Positions 25,795-37,234 of a stretch of 64,000 nt of DNA are shown piece after piece; position 1 is the first letter of the stretch; each line of letters starts with the position of its first letter. The stretch is taken from NCBI GenBank assembly GCA_002150815.3, contig NDFF03000122.1, positions 186,001 through 250,000 of the forward strand, read 5' to 3'. The notes under the pieces are model-generated. The model had not been told where the DNA came from, ran no database searches, and saw only the letters and a list, made by a program, of their open reading frames with translations. This DNA comes from Grammothele lineata. Lineage: Eukaryota; Basidiomycota; Agaricomycetes; Polyporales; Polyporaceae. Position numbers and translations under genes: made by a program.

Positions 25795-27592
25795 TTAAAT
25801 CTCCAACGGCTCGTGCGAACGCGCCTCGAACCCACCACGGTTCGTCTGGCTCTCACGCCGCTCACGCCTGGACTCGAAGCCGCCGGCACCGGGCCCGCGG
25901 GGCTGGCGGACGACGCCGGTGGGGCTGTCCATCCCACCGGAGTTCAAGCCGGACACGCTGGCGGGAAGCGTAGGGACGGGCGGGATGCCATTGCTGCCAA
26001 AAGCGCTCGAGTTGCCGAAGAGCGACGCGAAGCCTGGGGATCGGCGCGACGGAGAAGCAATGGTATGGTAGCCTTCACGGATGTTTCCATTCGACGCCCG
26101 AGTGGTGAGACGGGGCGCGGCCTGCTGCAGGCTCTTCATGTCCGGCATGGACTTCTTGACGCGAAGCGTCTGGGCAGCAATGGGAGAAGTCGCCGACAGG
26201 TACGACGCTGACGCGCGGGAGAGCGTCTGGCGGCCCGCCTAACAGAAATGAGTCAGTGCCCGGCCGGTGTTACAAACTGGTCGACATCGACACTCACATT
26301 AGGGTCGATGCGGGTCACGACGGCATACCGCTCATCACCTTCGCCCACGGAGTAATGATACACCCCGAGCTTCTGAGCCACGAGGTGGACCACACGCCTC
26401 TGTTTCGGTGTTAGCGCCCGGGAGAATGCGAGCTCATCGCGCATGGGGTCATCCTTGAAAAGGAGGATGCGCGAGTAGATTTCGAGTGTTGACGGATCAT
26501 TGAGATCGAGTTCGTTTGATGGCGACTTGATGCCAGCACCAGGGGAGACCGAAGGGAGCGGGGGCGACTGGACGTTGAAGGCTTGCGACGTCGGCAGAGG
26601 GGGAATCTGCGGCGGCGAGTACTGCTGACTCTGGTAAACGTTCGAGGCTGAGAAGGAGCGCTGAGGCGTGAAGGGCGTCGAGATGACGGTGCCAAACTCG
26701 TCGTAGGGACTCTGAGCCTGATGCTGCATAGCCTGCTGTTCCTTCTCCAACTGCATGGAGCGCATCCGACGGATGGCCTTTTCCCGCTCGATCCGCTCCT
26801 TCTCTCCCGCCTGAAGCACCTTTTTGTATTCGACGCGGAGCTTACGCCCCTGCACGTCAAATCCGTTCAAGGCGGCGACGACGGCGTCGGCGTCAACTGA
26901 CTGGCGGAAGTTCGCGAAGGCGAGACCGCGGAACTGGCCGGACTGGTCAAGATGGTAGTTGAAGGCGTACGGCGTCGGAATGGAGAGCGATGCCTATCGA
27001 TAATATAAGCACGATTGTCCGTCGCTACAAAGGGGCATTCGAGGAGGCCTTACAATGATATCGAGCAGGGTCTCCCGCTTGACGTTGAACGGGATGTTCT
27101 TTATGACAATAGCGGTGGGGATAATCTCGTCGTCATTGCCCACAGGCGTTCCAGAGCTGACCGGGGGCGCGTGCATATGGCTCATGGGAGGCGATCCTCC
27201 CGACGAGGAGAGATCGGAGTTGTTCGGGGGCGAGAGGGAGCGATTGTCGGGTATACCGGCGCCATTGTCGAGCCATTGCTGGGCATGGCAACAGAAGGTG
27301 AGCTACGGCGGCATCGTTGGAGCTTGCGCAGGCAGCGAGTGCTTACGGAAGGCAGGGCGGCACGGGAGGCCTTGTTCTTGAGAGGGGACTGATTCATGCC
27401 GAGGGGGTTGTACTGCTGGGACTGGGCGGGGATGGGAGGGGAGGTGGAGTAGTGGTAGGGGTTTCTGCCATTGCCGCCTGCGCCGCCCTCAAAGTCGTAA
27501 GTGTCGTGAAGACGTTGCTGGGAGGGCTGGGTGCCGATGGAGAGGGTCGCGACCTGGGCGGCGATGTCGGGAGTGGAGGAGGAGCTGGTCAT
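25795..27592 (-). CDS. RRM and R3H domain RNA-binding protein (Pin4/Cip family)
   Basis: This is a cytoplasmic RNA-binding regulator related to S. pombe Cip1/Cip2 and yeast Pin4. The start at 27592 reads MTSSSSTPDIAAQVATLSIG. An exon beginning QWLDNGAGIPDNRSLSPPNN follows, then one RRM: IIPTAIVIKNIPFNVKRETL (RNP2), spliced after DII to ASLSIPTPYAFNYHL. It continues with FRGLAFANFRQ (RNP1) and ALNGFDVQGRKLRVEYKKVL. A charged helix (EKERIEREKAIRRMRSMQLE) follows. The R3H domain reads LTPKQRRVVHLVAQKLGVYH and SVGEGDERYAVV. The flanks are disordered, rich in Gln/Pro/Ser, and end HEPLEI at 25795. The three introns lie at about 27285-27350, 26999-27056 and 26239-26300. By family role it is likely tied to mRNA stability or stress response. 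The RRM-R3H order is firm; orthology to one yeast gene is not. Confidence 0.88.
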
Positions 27593-28513
27593 GATGGCCT
27601 CGCGTGTGCGGCGGAGGAGGAATTAGTGGAGGAGATAGAAAGCCGTTCGTGAAGATGACTCGTTAGATGGAAATAATGGAGGATAGGAGAAGTAGAGGGA
27701 ATGGATAGTGCCCGACAGCGAAGATGGTCGTTGATGGAAAAAGTACGCCCGCCGCTCAGGCGCTCGCTGGTGAGAACAAGTCTTTGCCCGACACGAGGCG
27801 TCCACCTCGGCGTCCTCTCCTCCGTCCAGAGGGCCCTCCGTGATCCAGTGTTCCGCCTGCGCCGCCAGCTGCTGCCCGTCGTGGCCAATCGCCTCATTCT
27901 CCGGGCCCGGGGCGGGGGAGAGACGAGACAGATAAATTCGTCGTGCAACACGCCCCACTGGCGTCCACATGTTGTGATGACGCCCGGCGACTTCGAGACT
28001 CTGAGGCTATTTCTCGCGAGCCTCACTGCCGCCACGGCCGGTGGCACGCCCAGACGCACAATCGTCCAGCAGTGCTCGCGGATGCCGAGCAGCGCGGGCG
28101 CACGCAGCGCTGTGCGAACGAGAGCTGCGAGCGAGGCGTCATGAGTGCACAGCGCAGCTGCCGTCCGCGAGTCTGAGTTCAGAACGCGCTCTTCTGCCCC
28201 GCTAGCTGCGCGTGCGCAGCCTATAGCTATCCGCGAGCATTACAGCCCGAGACACCAGCTGCCTCCACAAAGTCTTCGACGCCGTCGACATCGACCAGCC
28301 CGGCCGCCGTGATCGTCGTCCTCCATGCCCCTCCGGCGCCGGTCCATCGCATCTCCCCAGGCAAACCTGTGCCGCCCCGACCCAGCGCGGACGGGGCGGG
28401 GAACGTGGCTTTATAATAACACCCATCATCAGTATACAGTCTGTAAGTCGACCGCCATTAACTTATCAGATGCGCTTGCCTAAAGCCGTCCGCCAACCAT
28501 CCACACTCCCCGC
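27593..28513. promoter_or_regulatory. Divergent upstream region, RRM-R3H and GAT-EH genes
   Basis: This 921-bp gap lies between divergent genes. A TATA-like TTTATAATAA lies at 28410-28419, 95 bp before the GAT-EH start. A 15-codon upstream ORF lies at 28470-28517. The half next to the RRM-R3H gene has GC-rich chance frames only. Confidence 0.5.
28410..28419 (+). promoter_or_regulatory. TATA-like box of the GAT-EH gene
   Basis: TTTATAATAA is an isolated AT run in GC-rich DNA, 60 bp before the first upstream ATG and 95 bp before the main ATG. Confidence 0.4.
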
Positions 28514-28517
28514 ATGA
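28470..28517 (+). promoter_or_regulatory. Upstream ORF overlapping the GAT-EH start (ATGA)
   Basis: A 15-codon frame opens at ATG 28470 and ends TGA at 28515-28517. Its stop overlaps the main ATG at 28514 as ATGA. If translated it would place a terminating ribosome exactly at the main start, so it could tune expression by reinitiation. Confidence 0.4.
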
Positions 28518-31228
28518 TCCTCTTACCTCCAGACGGCCCCTCTCCCCACCCCCACGCGCCCGCCTTCCTCACCCCTCGCCCGGGGCCCCCGCTCCCCGCG
28601 CCGCCTTCGGCCCAGAATGCCGTCATCTCCCCCGAGGACGACGTCCAGCGCCTCTTCAATGTCTGCAAAGTCGGCCGCGGCAATGCTGAGCTCCTGAACG
28701 AGGTCCTCGTCTACGCCAAGCCCCAGGAGCTGAGGAACGAGATCACCAAGGTACCGTCTCCACTCGCTGCTCTTGCGCTTTGTCTTGTGTGGCCGACAAC
28801 CGGACGTGTGCAGGAACTCCTCGATCGCGCGAGGGGATCCCAGGAGCTCATCAGCTCTCAGATTCCTTGGGCCACCACTGAGGCTGAGCGGTCGCGGCAT
28901 GGAGCACGGTCTCTGGAAGAGACGACGCATGAGCAGCTCCTGGCCGCGCTGCTCGGCGCTCATGAGCAATTAACGGAGTGCTTGCGGATGTACGATGACC
29001 TTGAGCGGATTGCTATCGAGCAAGAGGCAGAGGAGCGGTTAAAGACTGAACGTCTGGTACGGATATCCTGCCATCTGAGTCCAAGCAGTGGCTGAGGACG
29101 TGGTGTTATCCACCCAGATACAAGCCTTGACTGCGGTTTCCGAGTATGCGCCCTCCCTGGACGAAGCCCCCCTCATCGAATGGGTATTTACTATGGGTGA
29201 CCCCGAGAAAACAGGCAAGATAAACCCCCAAACCGCTACCCGAATATTCAGTGCCTCCAACCTATCACCCGACGCTCTAGCGCGGATATGGGAGATTGCG
29301 AGCGTGGACAGCAAGGACGGGCTGCTGGACAGGCAGGGCGTTGGAGTGGCCTTGCGTCTGATTGGGCATGCACAGCACGGCGCAGCTGTGAACGAGAGTC
29401 TTGTCAAGCAGCGTAGGTTCCCTCCCCACACTGAATGAACGCACAAATACTGACGTCACACAGCGGGCCCGAAGGCCGTGCTCGAGAACATCTCCCCAAT
29501 CCCTGCTGAGCCCGTCGCCGGCCCCTCCTCGGGTACGCCGTTCAGTGCGCTCCCGCCCCTGACTTCGCACGACAAGGCAAAGTTCAAGAAGATTTTCAAG
29601 AGCTCTGGCGCTCAAAATGGCTTCTTGGGAGGTCAGCAGGCGCGGGAGGTCTTCATGAAGTCCAAGCTACCCCGGAATACGCTTTCCGCTGTTTGGTGCG
29701 TGACGCGGCTCGTCTCGGTTCCGCCTCCGCTCAATGCACGGTCTCCACAGGGCACTGGCAGACATCCGGCGTCGCGGCTACCTCGACGTCGGGGACTTCA
29801 TCATTGCCATGTACCTCATTCAGGCTCTCATGACCGGGGTGCTCTCGACAGTCCCAACCGCGCTCCCACAACATCTATACGATGAAGCTGCACGCTACAA
29901 CCCCTCTCCGTCTGATTCTCAACAAAATCTCTCACCCCCGCCACAGCTCAATCCGAGGAGCTCCATCTCAAAGTCGCATTCACCCTTCGCAGATCCGCCG
30001 CCTCGGCATCCTGATTCTCGGGTATCGATACGGCCGCCTAGTCCTAGCTGGGAGATTTCGGCCGCAACCAGAGTGCAGGCTGACCATATATTTTCGACGC
30101 TGGATCCTCGAAATAAAGGGAAAGTGAAAGGTGAACCTGTGCGTGGATATTTGCATTCGAATGGACTGTCGACTGGTGCGGCTGGGCGGATATGGTAAGC
30201 ACTGTCGTTTGGGTAAGCGAAGTGTACCCTCATTGCTTTTTCACATCTAGGGATTTGGTGGATATTGGACATAAAGGATACCTTACGCGTGAAGAATTTG
30301 TCATGGCCATGCACCTCATGAAACTAAGGAAAGACGGAAACCTCCTACCAAGAACGCTTCCTGCAGGCTCTTTACCAGGCTTAGTGCCTCCAGGGAATGA
30401 CAACGAAGCATACGGCGGCATTGAAGACACATCACATACCTCTAGTCAGTCGTCACGACTGACAACTCATGGACCATCCCGTAGCCCAGTTCCCTCAGCC
30501 TTACGAGCCACGCGCAGCACGCCCCATCTGCCGGGTCTCTCCTCACATCCACCCTCTCCAATCCCACAACCCTTCCCTATGTCACCCCTCCCAGGGTCGG
30601 ACTACATCCCTGCCCAGGCTACAAGCATCGAACAATGGAATATCACCGCCGAGGAAAGAGCACGCTACGATGTCTTCTTCAGTCAGCTGGACACAACGCG
30701 GCAAGGATATCTCACGTCCGACGTCGCCGTGCCCTTCTTCGCCCGGGCTGAGCTGCCCAACAACGTCATGGCCACCATATGGTAAGGCTCCACCTCGAGC
30801 GTAGCGGAAGTGAACGAAGACTGACTGACGCGAAACGCGCTCTTAGGGACATGGCGGACTCGGAGCATGACGGCCGCCTTACCCGCGAGGACTTTGCGGT
30901 TGCCATGCACCTCATACGACGGAAGATACACGAGCTTCCGTCGACGGGGCTGCAGACGCCCCCGGTAACGCCGTCGCACCAGCGCTCCCACTCGGACCGC
31001 GCGCCCCCGCCGCACAGGCATAACAGCGCGCCGTCGCGACAGGCGACGCCGTTGCCGGGCCCTGCGTCTGAGCCCGGTTCGAGGCCGACGTCGCAGAGCC
31101 AGCCGATGGTGGTTTCACCCGTCCCCGTCACGGATCCTACGACCGTGCGGTTACCAGAAGACGATGAAGGGATTCGGTCTGACACGCCTCCCCCTCCGTA
31201 TGAGCTTATCGCTTCTGGTGCTACGTAG
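28514..31228 (+). CDS. GAT domain plus four EH domains, likely endocytic adaptor
   Basis: This protein likely links ubiquitin- or Arf-binding (GAT) to NPF-motif binding (EH) in endocytosis. The exons are 28514-28750, 28814-29056, 29118-29412, 29464-29695, 29751-30194, 30251-30781 and 30847-31228. They join in frame to 2364 nt and 787 residues. Residues 40-160 form a three-helix GAT-like bundle: DVQRLFNVCKVGRGNAELLN, KELLDRARGSQELISSQIPW and LLGAHEQLTECLRMYDDLER. Four EH domains follow: VFTMGDPEKTGKINPQTATR; KFKKIFKSSGAQNGFLGGQQ; HIFSTLDPRNKGKVKGEPVR; YDVFFSQLDTTRQGYLTSDV. The end reads PPYELIASGAT. The EH reading frame has no ATG before its first domain, and the GAT exon splices to it in phase, so one gene is the simplest model. 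No upstream VHS domain is seen. The alternative is two overlapping genes, which lacks a start for the second. Confidence 0.72.
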
Positions 31229-31722
31229 TATTTGCTGTTCTCGGTTTTGATCTATCACGGAACAGTATGACGGAAGGAGAGGCGTATGTACTGCGTATGA
31301 GCTACTCAGGATGGTGATATTGTGCATCGGGATTTCCTGGTTGAGACTAGTCGTGAAACGTAACGTGTCGTGTGTATGCTAGCGTACTTGTAAGCTTCGG
31401 GTTGTTGCACGAACTCTTTGACGTGCATTCCTCTACGCTGTCCGGGATGTAGGTTTGGGGATCGAGCGCCGCGGAAGGCTGTAGGACATGTGGCTCGACG
31501 CTGTTGAGATTTACGTAAAAAGTACCGTTTGGAGAAAATGAGGCGGCGTTGATTCAGGTTGAAGCTAGTGTCGAGGGCGAGGACGAGGACGCGCTGACCG
31601 ACGCAAGGCTCGTCTACGACGGCCGAAGGCAAGAGCAGACAGCAGACGCAGCCCGAGCGCAGACAGGCGAGCGGGCGTGAGCAGGAGCAGCGGCGTCCAC
31701 GTTGTTTGTCCAAACCGGGAGG
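31229..31722. other. Spacer: GAT-EH 3' end and striatin promoter
   Basis: This 494-bp gap lies between two plus-strand genes and would contain the terminator of the first and the promoter of the second. A long minus-strand frame that crosses it is antisense to striatin and has no domain. No gene is called. Confidence 0.5.
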
Positions 31723-34643
31723 ATGATCAACGGCGCGGCTCTGCGAATCAACTCTCGACCTCCACCACAAAACCCGGCCGCCCCCCGTCCCATCCAGCTC
31801 CCCATGCTGGGTGTACTCGCAGCACCCAACAAGCTCCCCGCCGCCCAGCAGCAGCAGCAGGGCGGCCAGCCCGGTCCACAACAGCAGGGCGGGCCCCAGC
31901 AATCCGAGATCCCCCCGCCGCCCCAGAGCGGCCAGGACTACACCCTTTCCAACGTCCTCCACTTCCTCCAAACAGAATGGCGCCGCTACGAACGCGACAG
32001 AAACGAGTGGGAGATCGAGCGGGCGGAGATGCGGGTGAGTCTTCGTCGCCCTTCGTGTCTAGAATCCACCCGCCACGACGCGACGCTCGCCGCTCACGTC
32101 CCCCGCCCGGCGCGGCACCCAGGCCCGCATTGCGCTCCTCGAGGGCGAACGCCGCTCGTTTGACAATGTCAAGCTTGACCTTATGCGTCGCATTAAGATG
32201 CTCGAGTACGCCCTCCGGGTCGAACGGTGCGCGCCGCTGCCTTTCGCTCCCATCCCCGCCCCCGGCCCTGACGTGTCGCGTCTGCAGCTCGAAGCAGCTC
32301 GCCCAGCCCGCCGCGCAGTCCGTCCCTCCCGCGAAGCTCGCCACGCTACAATCTCAGGTGGCCCTTGCGTCGCAAAAGGACGACGCGAGCTCAGGGAGCT
32401 CGCCTCGGAGCGAAGGTACGTGTCCGGCGCTGTCGTGCGACCCGCGTTTGCCCATCACTCACGCGTGCCTAGACTCACCACTCCCTCCCGACCGCATGTC
32501 AACGGGCTCGATGCCTAACGGTGCTGCCTCGGGAGGTCCGCCTAGCCGTTCGCAAACGTGGATGAGCGGGACAGGGTGGGGTGGGATTAACCCGGTCGCT
32601 GCAGCAGGGACAATGGGCAAGCCACCTCCAGGCCGTGACCCTAAGAGCAGGGCACGGAGCAGAGACTTTTTGAAGCAGTATGTTTCCTATCCTCTCGCAC
32701 CACAACGCCACTGCAACTCGTCTCCAGATGCCTCCAGGAAGTGTCCTATCTCACGTCCCCACAAGCCATGAACCCCCTCCCGAATCGCGCGCTTCTGGCG
32801 AACAACTCCCTTCCCCTCCAACTCCCGAACGTCCCCCCGTTTGACCAGATGTACAATGGCCGACCGCGGAAAGCCATGCCCGAAGTCGGCAAGGACTTCA
32901 ATATGATGAACGGCATGGGCATGATGTCTGGACCCTCGACTGCCCCTGCCGCGCCACAGTCGAACCCCTTGGATCGACCTGGCCTCGTTGGACCGGGCGC
33001 GCTCAACCAGCAGCCAGGGCAGCCGTCCACCGGCCTCGGGCAGCCACCCCAGCCGTCGCAGCAGCCTCAAGGTTCCCAGGCATTCCCGGGCGAAATCAAG
33101 GACCGGGAGGAACCTGACCGACCGTTATCCGATGACGGCGGTGACTGGAAGGAGAGGTTCCGGTTATCGCAGGAAGGTTCGGAACAGGCTCGCCACCAGC
33201 TCAATAACTCGATTAGCGGCGCCGGTGCGTGGGAGCAGCGTGCTAGGGAGGACGATGATGAGGGGAAGGATGAAGAGGCGGACGTCGACGACGATGACGC
33301 AAGCGTCATCAGTGAAGGAGAGGGCACGAAGGTGTGGAAAGCAAAGAGGACACTCCGGAAGTTAGTCGCGTGACCCGCTTCGTCGTGCATCTCCCCTGGA
33401 ACCCACAGAACTAACTTATCGCCTAGTCACCTTGATGCGGTCCGTGCGCTCGCTTTCCACCCGACGGAGCTCTGCCTCGCGAGCGCAGGCGACGACAGCA
33501 CCGTCAAGATATGGCGCGTTGACGTCTCCAGTCTCGCATCCTCAGCGTGCGTAGCTCCACCCCTTCCTCGCCCCTTCTTCATTCCTCTGAGTTCTGTGAC
33601 GGCGCAGATCCCGCCCGACGACCGAGGTCGAGCCCCAGCTCACGCTCCGCGGCCACTCCGCCGCGATCACCCGCCTCGTGCATTCGCCCACCAAGGGTCT
33701 GCTCTACTCGGCCTCGCTCGACTCTTCGATCCGCGTCTGGGCCCTGCCCGCGCCCTCGCACACGACGTACGCGGCGTACGACGCCACCCGTGCGCGCGGC
33801 GAACTAATCGGCCACACGGACGCGGTATGGGACCTCGCCCTCGCGCGCGACGAGAGCACGCTCCTCAGCTGCGGTGCTGAGGGCTCCGTCAAGGTCTGGG
33901 ACGTCTCGGGACCCTCCGGGGGTGGCTCGCTCCGCCTTTCGTGGTTGTACGACGGGCTCGAGACGAACCCGTCAGACCTGAGTCCCGAAGGTGACCAGCC
34001 AGGCGCGACGGCGGTGGAAGCGATCAAGACGGACCTCAAGAAGGTCGCCGTCGGGTACCAAAATGCCGTCATCAAGATCTTCGACATCGAATCCGGCAAG
34101 GAGCTGTCGAAATTCCAGGTTGACCCTGTGGACGGAGGTGAGTGGCTGTGTGGCCTAAATCACGCCTAAGGGTAGTGTACTTACCTAGGGGCGCGTAGAT
34201 GACTCGATCTCCGCGCAGGTCAACAGCATCGTGTCGCACCCCACGATGCCGCTGCTCATTACCGGCCACGAGGACAAGCATATACGCATCTTCGATATCG
34301 TTACCGGTCGGTCCTTGTCCGCTTCTAGCCGCTAGAACGCCCTCACTGATACACGCGCACACAACCCATAGGGCAATGCACGCACTCGATGATCGCGCAC
34401 CTCGACGCGGTGACGTCCCTGTCCATCGACGCCGCGGGCTTCGCGCTCGTGTCGGGCAGCCACGACTGCTCGGTGCGCTTCTGGGACATCCTCGGCTCCC
34501 GCGCATGCATCCAGGAGAGCACGAGCCACCGAGAAAAGGCGCGCGAGGGCGTGCTCGACGTCGAGTTCCACCCCTCGCTCCCCATCATGGCCAGCGCCGG
34601 CGCGGACGGCGTCGTCAAGCTCTACGCATCGAGCACATCATGA
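31723..34643 (+). CDS. PRO11: Striatin (STRIPAK scaffold; PRO11/HAM-3 orthologue)
   Basis: Striatin is the B-type PP2A subunit that scaffolds the STRIPAK complex; in filamentous fungi it is needed for hyphal fusion and fruiting-body formation. The ATG at 31723 reads [10 protein letters not shown] Gln/Pro-rich stretch comes next, then the striatin coiled coil [20 protein letters not shown], spliced at 32034/32123 to [20 protein letters not shown] and [11 protein letters not shown] Ser/Pro linker, [14 protein letters not shown] and an acidic patch (32200-33360) lead to a C-terminal WD40 propeller. Its repeats include [77 protein letters not shown] and [15 protein letters not shown]. About eight short introns were placed, all keeping frame. 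The stop is TGA at 34641. Domain order matches the family fully. Confidence 0.93.
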
Positions 34644-35328
34644 GCGTGTTGCTTCTGGTTGGAGGGCGGGGGGATGGGTAAGGGGTGCGCGCTTTCGCGC
34701 TCGCGTGGACCGTGATGTGATGTTGGCACACCCGCCGCCCTGTGTGGTTAATAGACTGCTCATATATGTCCCGTCCGTATAGCTACGACCCACCTCCACA
34801 CGGCGCGCGGTTGTCCTGTCTGGTCTCTGCTCTCTTTCGTGTCTCTTGTGTACAGCCATATACCTCGCTACGACCCTTACGAGCGCAGTAATCGTATTGT
34901 TATCAGGAGGATGGTCGATGTTGGAACTAGTGCTGTCTGTGCGCGTCTAGAGGTATTGTCGAGGGATGTATGTCGACTTGGACCCGACACCATTGTAAGT
35001 TGAACAACAGTCTGCACGGATTACGAGGTTACTTGCCCCATAAGGCGGCATAGACGCCCGTCGACCCAGAAGATCAGATTAAGAAGATTAAGAGTGTTCT
35101 AAAAAGTTAAATCACGACCATCGTCCGCTATCTCCTCGTACCCAAAGAGCTCTCTGTGAGTAGTAGAATTGTGTCTCGTCAATTCAGTACGTGATGGTCC
35201 ATCCTCTTCTTTATGTTCCTGCCACACTGCTGACTCAACACGCGCCGTGTTTCGTGTCACCATCATAGGCCAGCCGCGTTCGTGGCCACATCGCAGAAGC
35301 CAGATCACCGCTGGACTAGCAGCTAGCA
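34644..35328. other. Striatin 3' region and F-box gene promoter
   Basis: This 685-bp gap has lower GC than its flanks, especially 34990-35110. It would hold the striatin 3' UTR and the upstream region of the F-box gene. No gene, repeat or RNA is seen. Confidence 0.5.
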
Positions 35329-37006
35329 ATGTTCGATGACGCATCTGAGCCTCCCTATTCCACACTTGAGAGTGTCGAACAGCGCATCGCAGAGGTGCTC
35401 GAACAGCGCCGAGCCCTCAAGAAGGAGCTCATACGTCTCAGACGCAGATTCAACGACTTCATCCCTGCATGCAGGCTCCCGAACGAAATCCTCGTCTCGA
35501 TATTCGAGGAATACGCTGCATCATATCCACGGTATACTTTTTTTGGCCTGAACCAGGAATCCACTGCGTGGGTGCGGCTCACGTTGGTTTGCAAGCATTG
35601 GTACCATGTCGCTCGGGCGACGCCGAAGCTGTGGAAAGACATCGTAGTGAAAAAAAGGACTAACTGGTTAAAGCTCTCCCTGGAGCGTAGTGCGTCTTCG
35701 CTGATCAACATCACATATCCCATGGAACGCAGCGTATCACTGGATGCCTCAATCCTCGCCCCCCACATGTCACGGATCAAACAGCTCATTGTCAAGCAGG
35801 CACCATATTGGTTGTTGCCCGAACTCTTCTCCTTGCTCAAGATCGGAGCACCGGCGCTCGAGAGCCTCGACATCTCATTTTATGGCGATATTCCCTCAGA
35901 CGATCTCGTCGAGCTTACACCCGCTGTGTGCGAGCTTCCTAGCCTCCGATCTCTCAGACTTGTTGGCCATGTCATGGTTCCGAGCGATCCCCTGTTATAT
36001 ACGAACCTACACACCCTCGGCTTACACCGGTGCAGATGCAAGCTTCCTTTCGACACGTTCTTCCACATGATCATATCCGCAACCAATCTCAAAACCCTTT
36101 CGCTCTCATCTTTTCTCCATCAGTTCTCACCTCAGTCGATCTCTAACTTCAAGCCCCGCATTGATCGGAACGCCTTCCCCCGTCTCACTCACCTCGAACT
36201 AGAAGCGGAGCCCTTTGAAAGCATCCCCCATCTCCTCACTCATCTCGACTACCCATCAGTACAACTTCTGCTTTGTGGCCATCTCGAAAACTTGGCACGG
36301 CACCCGATTACCACTACATTTGCCGATCTTCTCCCTCCTTCTCGCCCTCCGTCAACGCTGCTCCCTCTCCTCAGTAACGAGTTAATCAGCGCTCAGCTGA
36401 TCGCCTCTAGGGAGGAATACAGCTTATCAATTGCACGCCTCCTCGCCACATGGATGCAGAAAGGGCGTAATACTTGAAATGTCCTCGGATCGTCTGATTG
36501 GTGAGGGTTGGGATCTATTCCTCGACCCGGGCCTCCGTGCGCTTGTACATGTTCTCGCGCCCGTGGCGGACCGTTTGGAGGACTTGAACCTCAGTGGCTA
36601 TCAGGCGGACGTTGTCCCTGCTACGTGGTGTAGCGTCTTTAGAACGTTTACTGCCCTGAAGACGCTGACAATCTGTGGTTGGGGCAACGCCGTGTCGTTC
36701 TGGGAGGGCCTTCTGGCTGCCTCGCACGCTGTCAGGGACGAAGCGAACGGAGAGCCCACAGCCTGTCCGCAGCTGAGTGCTATCTGTTGGAGGGATGCCT
36801 CGCACACGGACAATGCAACATTCGATGCAGCGGTACGGTGTCTAACGTACCGGAAGGCGAGGGGAACGATGTTGGACTACTTGGTTCTCTATTACCATGA
36901 CTTCAATGCAGTTGCGGGGGAAGACTATGACGAACTTATGGGAAGATATCAAGTCCCGCTTGAGGGGCTGGTGAGGAAGAACCTGAACATTTTGCATAGG
37001 GATTGA
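35329..37006 (+). pseudogene. F-box/LRR-like protein gene with a single frameshift
   Basis: Basidiomycete genomes hold many intronless genes of this type. They encode an N-terminal coiled coil and F-box (to recruit SCF ubiquitin ligase) and degenerate leucine-rich repeats. Here ATG 35329 opens 382 codons: a coiled coil (VEQRIAEVLEQRRALKKELI), an F-box (ACRLPNEILVSIFEEYA and WVRLTLVCKHWYHVARATPK), then Leu-rich repeats such as LPSLRSLRLVGHVMVPSD. The frame ends at TGA 36475. The +2 frame carries on without a gap (LEMSSDRLIGEGWDLFLDPG, ALKTLTICGWG) to TGA 37004-37006. Omitting one base near 36466 (GGGCGTAATA) would give a smooth read-through. No intron with matching phase fits. It may be a recent pseudogene, a sequencing error, or a truncated but functional protein. 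Confidence 0.7.
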
Positions 37007-37234
37007 AGTATGGCTTGCTCAAAGACAGTTTCTGGTGATGCGATATTCCGAGCTATATCGATAGACATTCGACGAAGAATACGTGCCCAGTGGAATCTCA
37101 TATTGATACAGTGTGTTTGTCTATGGCTACAGTTGGGACGAGCATCCTGAGTTCGCGGTATTGTCCTACACCTCCGAGGAAAGGTCTCTTCCTGAGCACC
37201 TTGTGCAGTTAGATAGCTATAACTCAAATCAGCA

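Noticed and set aside
27589..28176. Frames of 75-156 codons in the RRM-R3H / GAT-EH divergent gap
   Set aside because: They are overlapping on both strands, Arg-rich, and without splice or domain support; better read as promoter DNA.
29088..29438. A free-standing EH-domain gene starting at 29088
   Set aside because: The first codon is GTG, not ATG, and the frame has no ATG before the first EH domain; splicing from the upstream GAT exon explains the frame better.
31306..32771. A 221-codon minus frame and a 364-codon plus frame around the striatin start
   Set aside because: Both overlap the striatin first exons in other frames, are low complexity, and have no splice-consistent partner exons.
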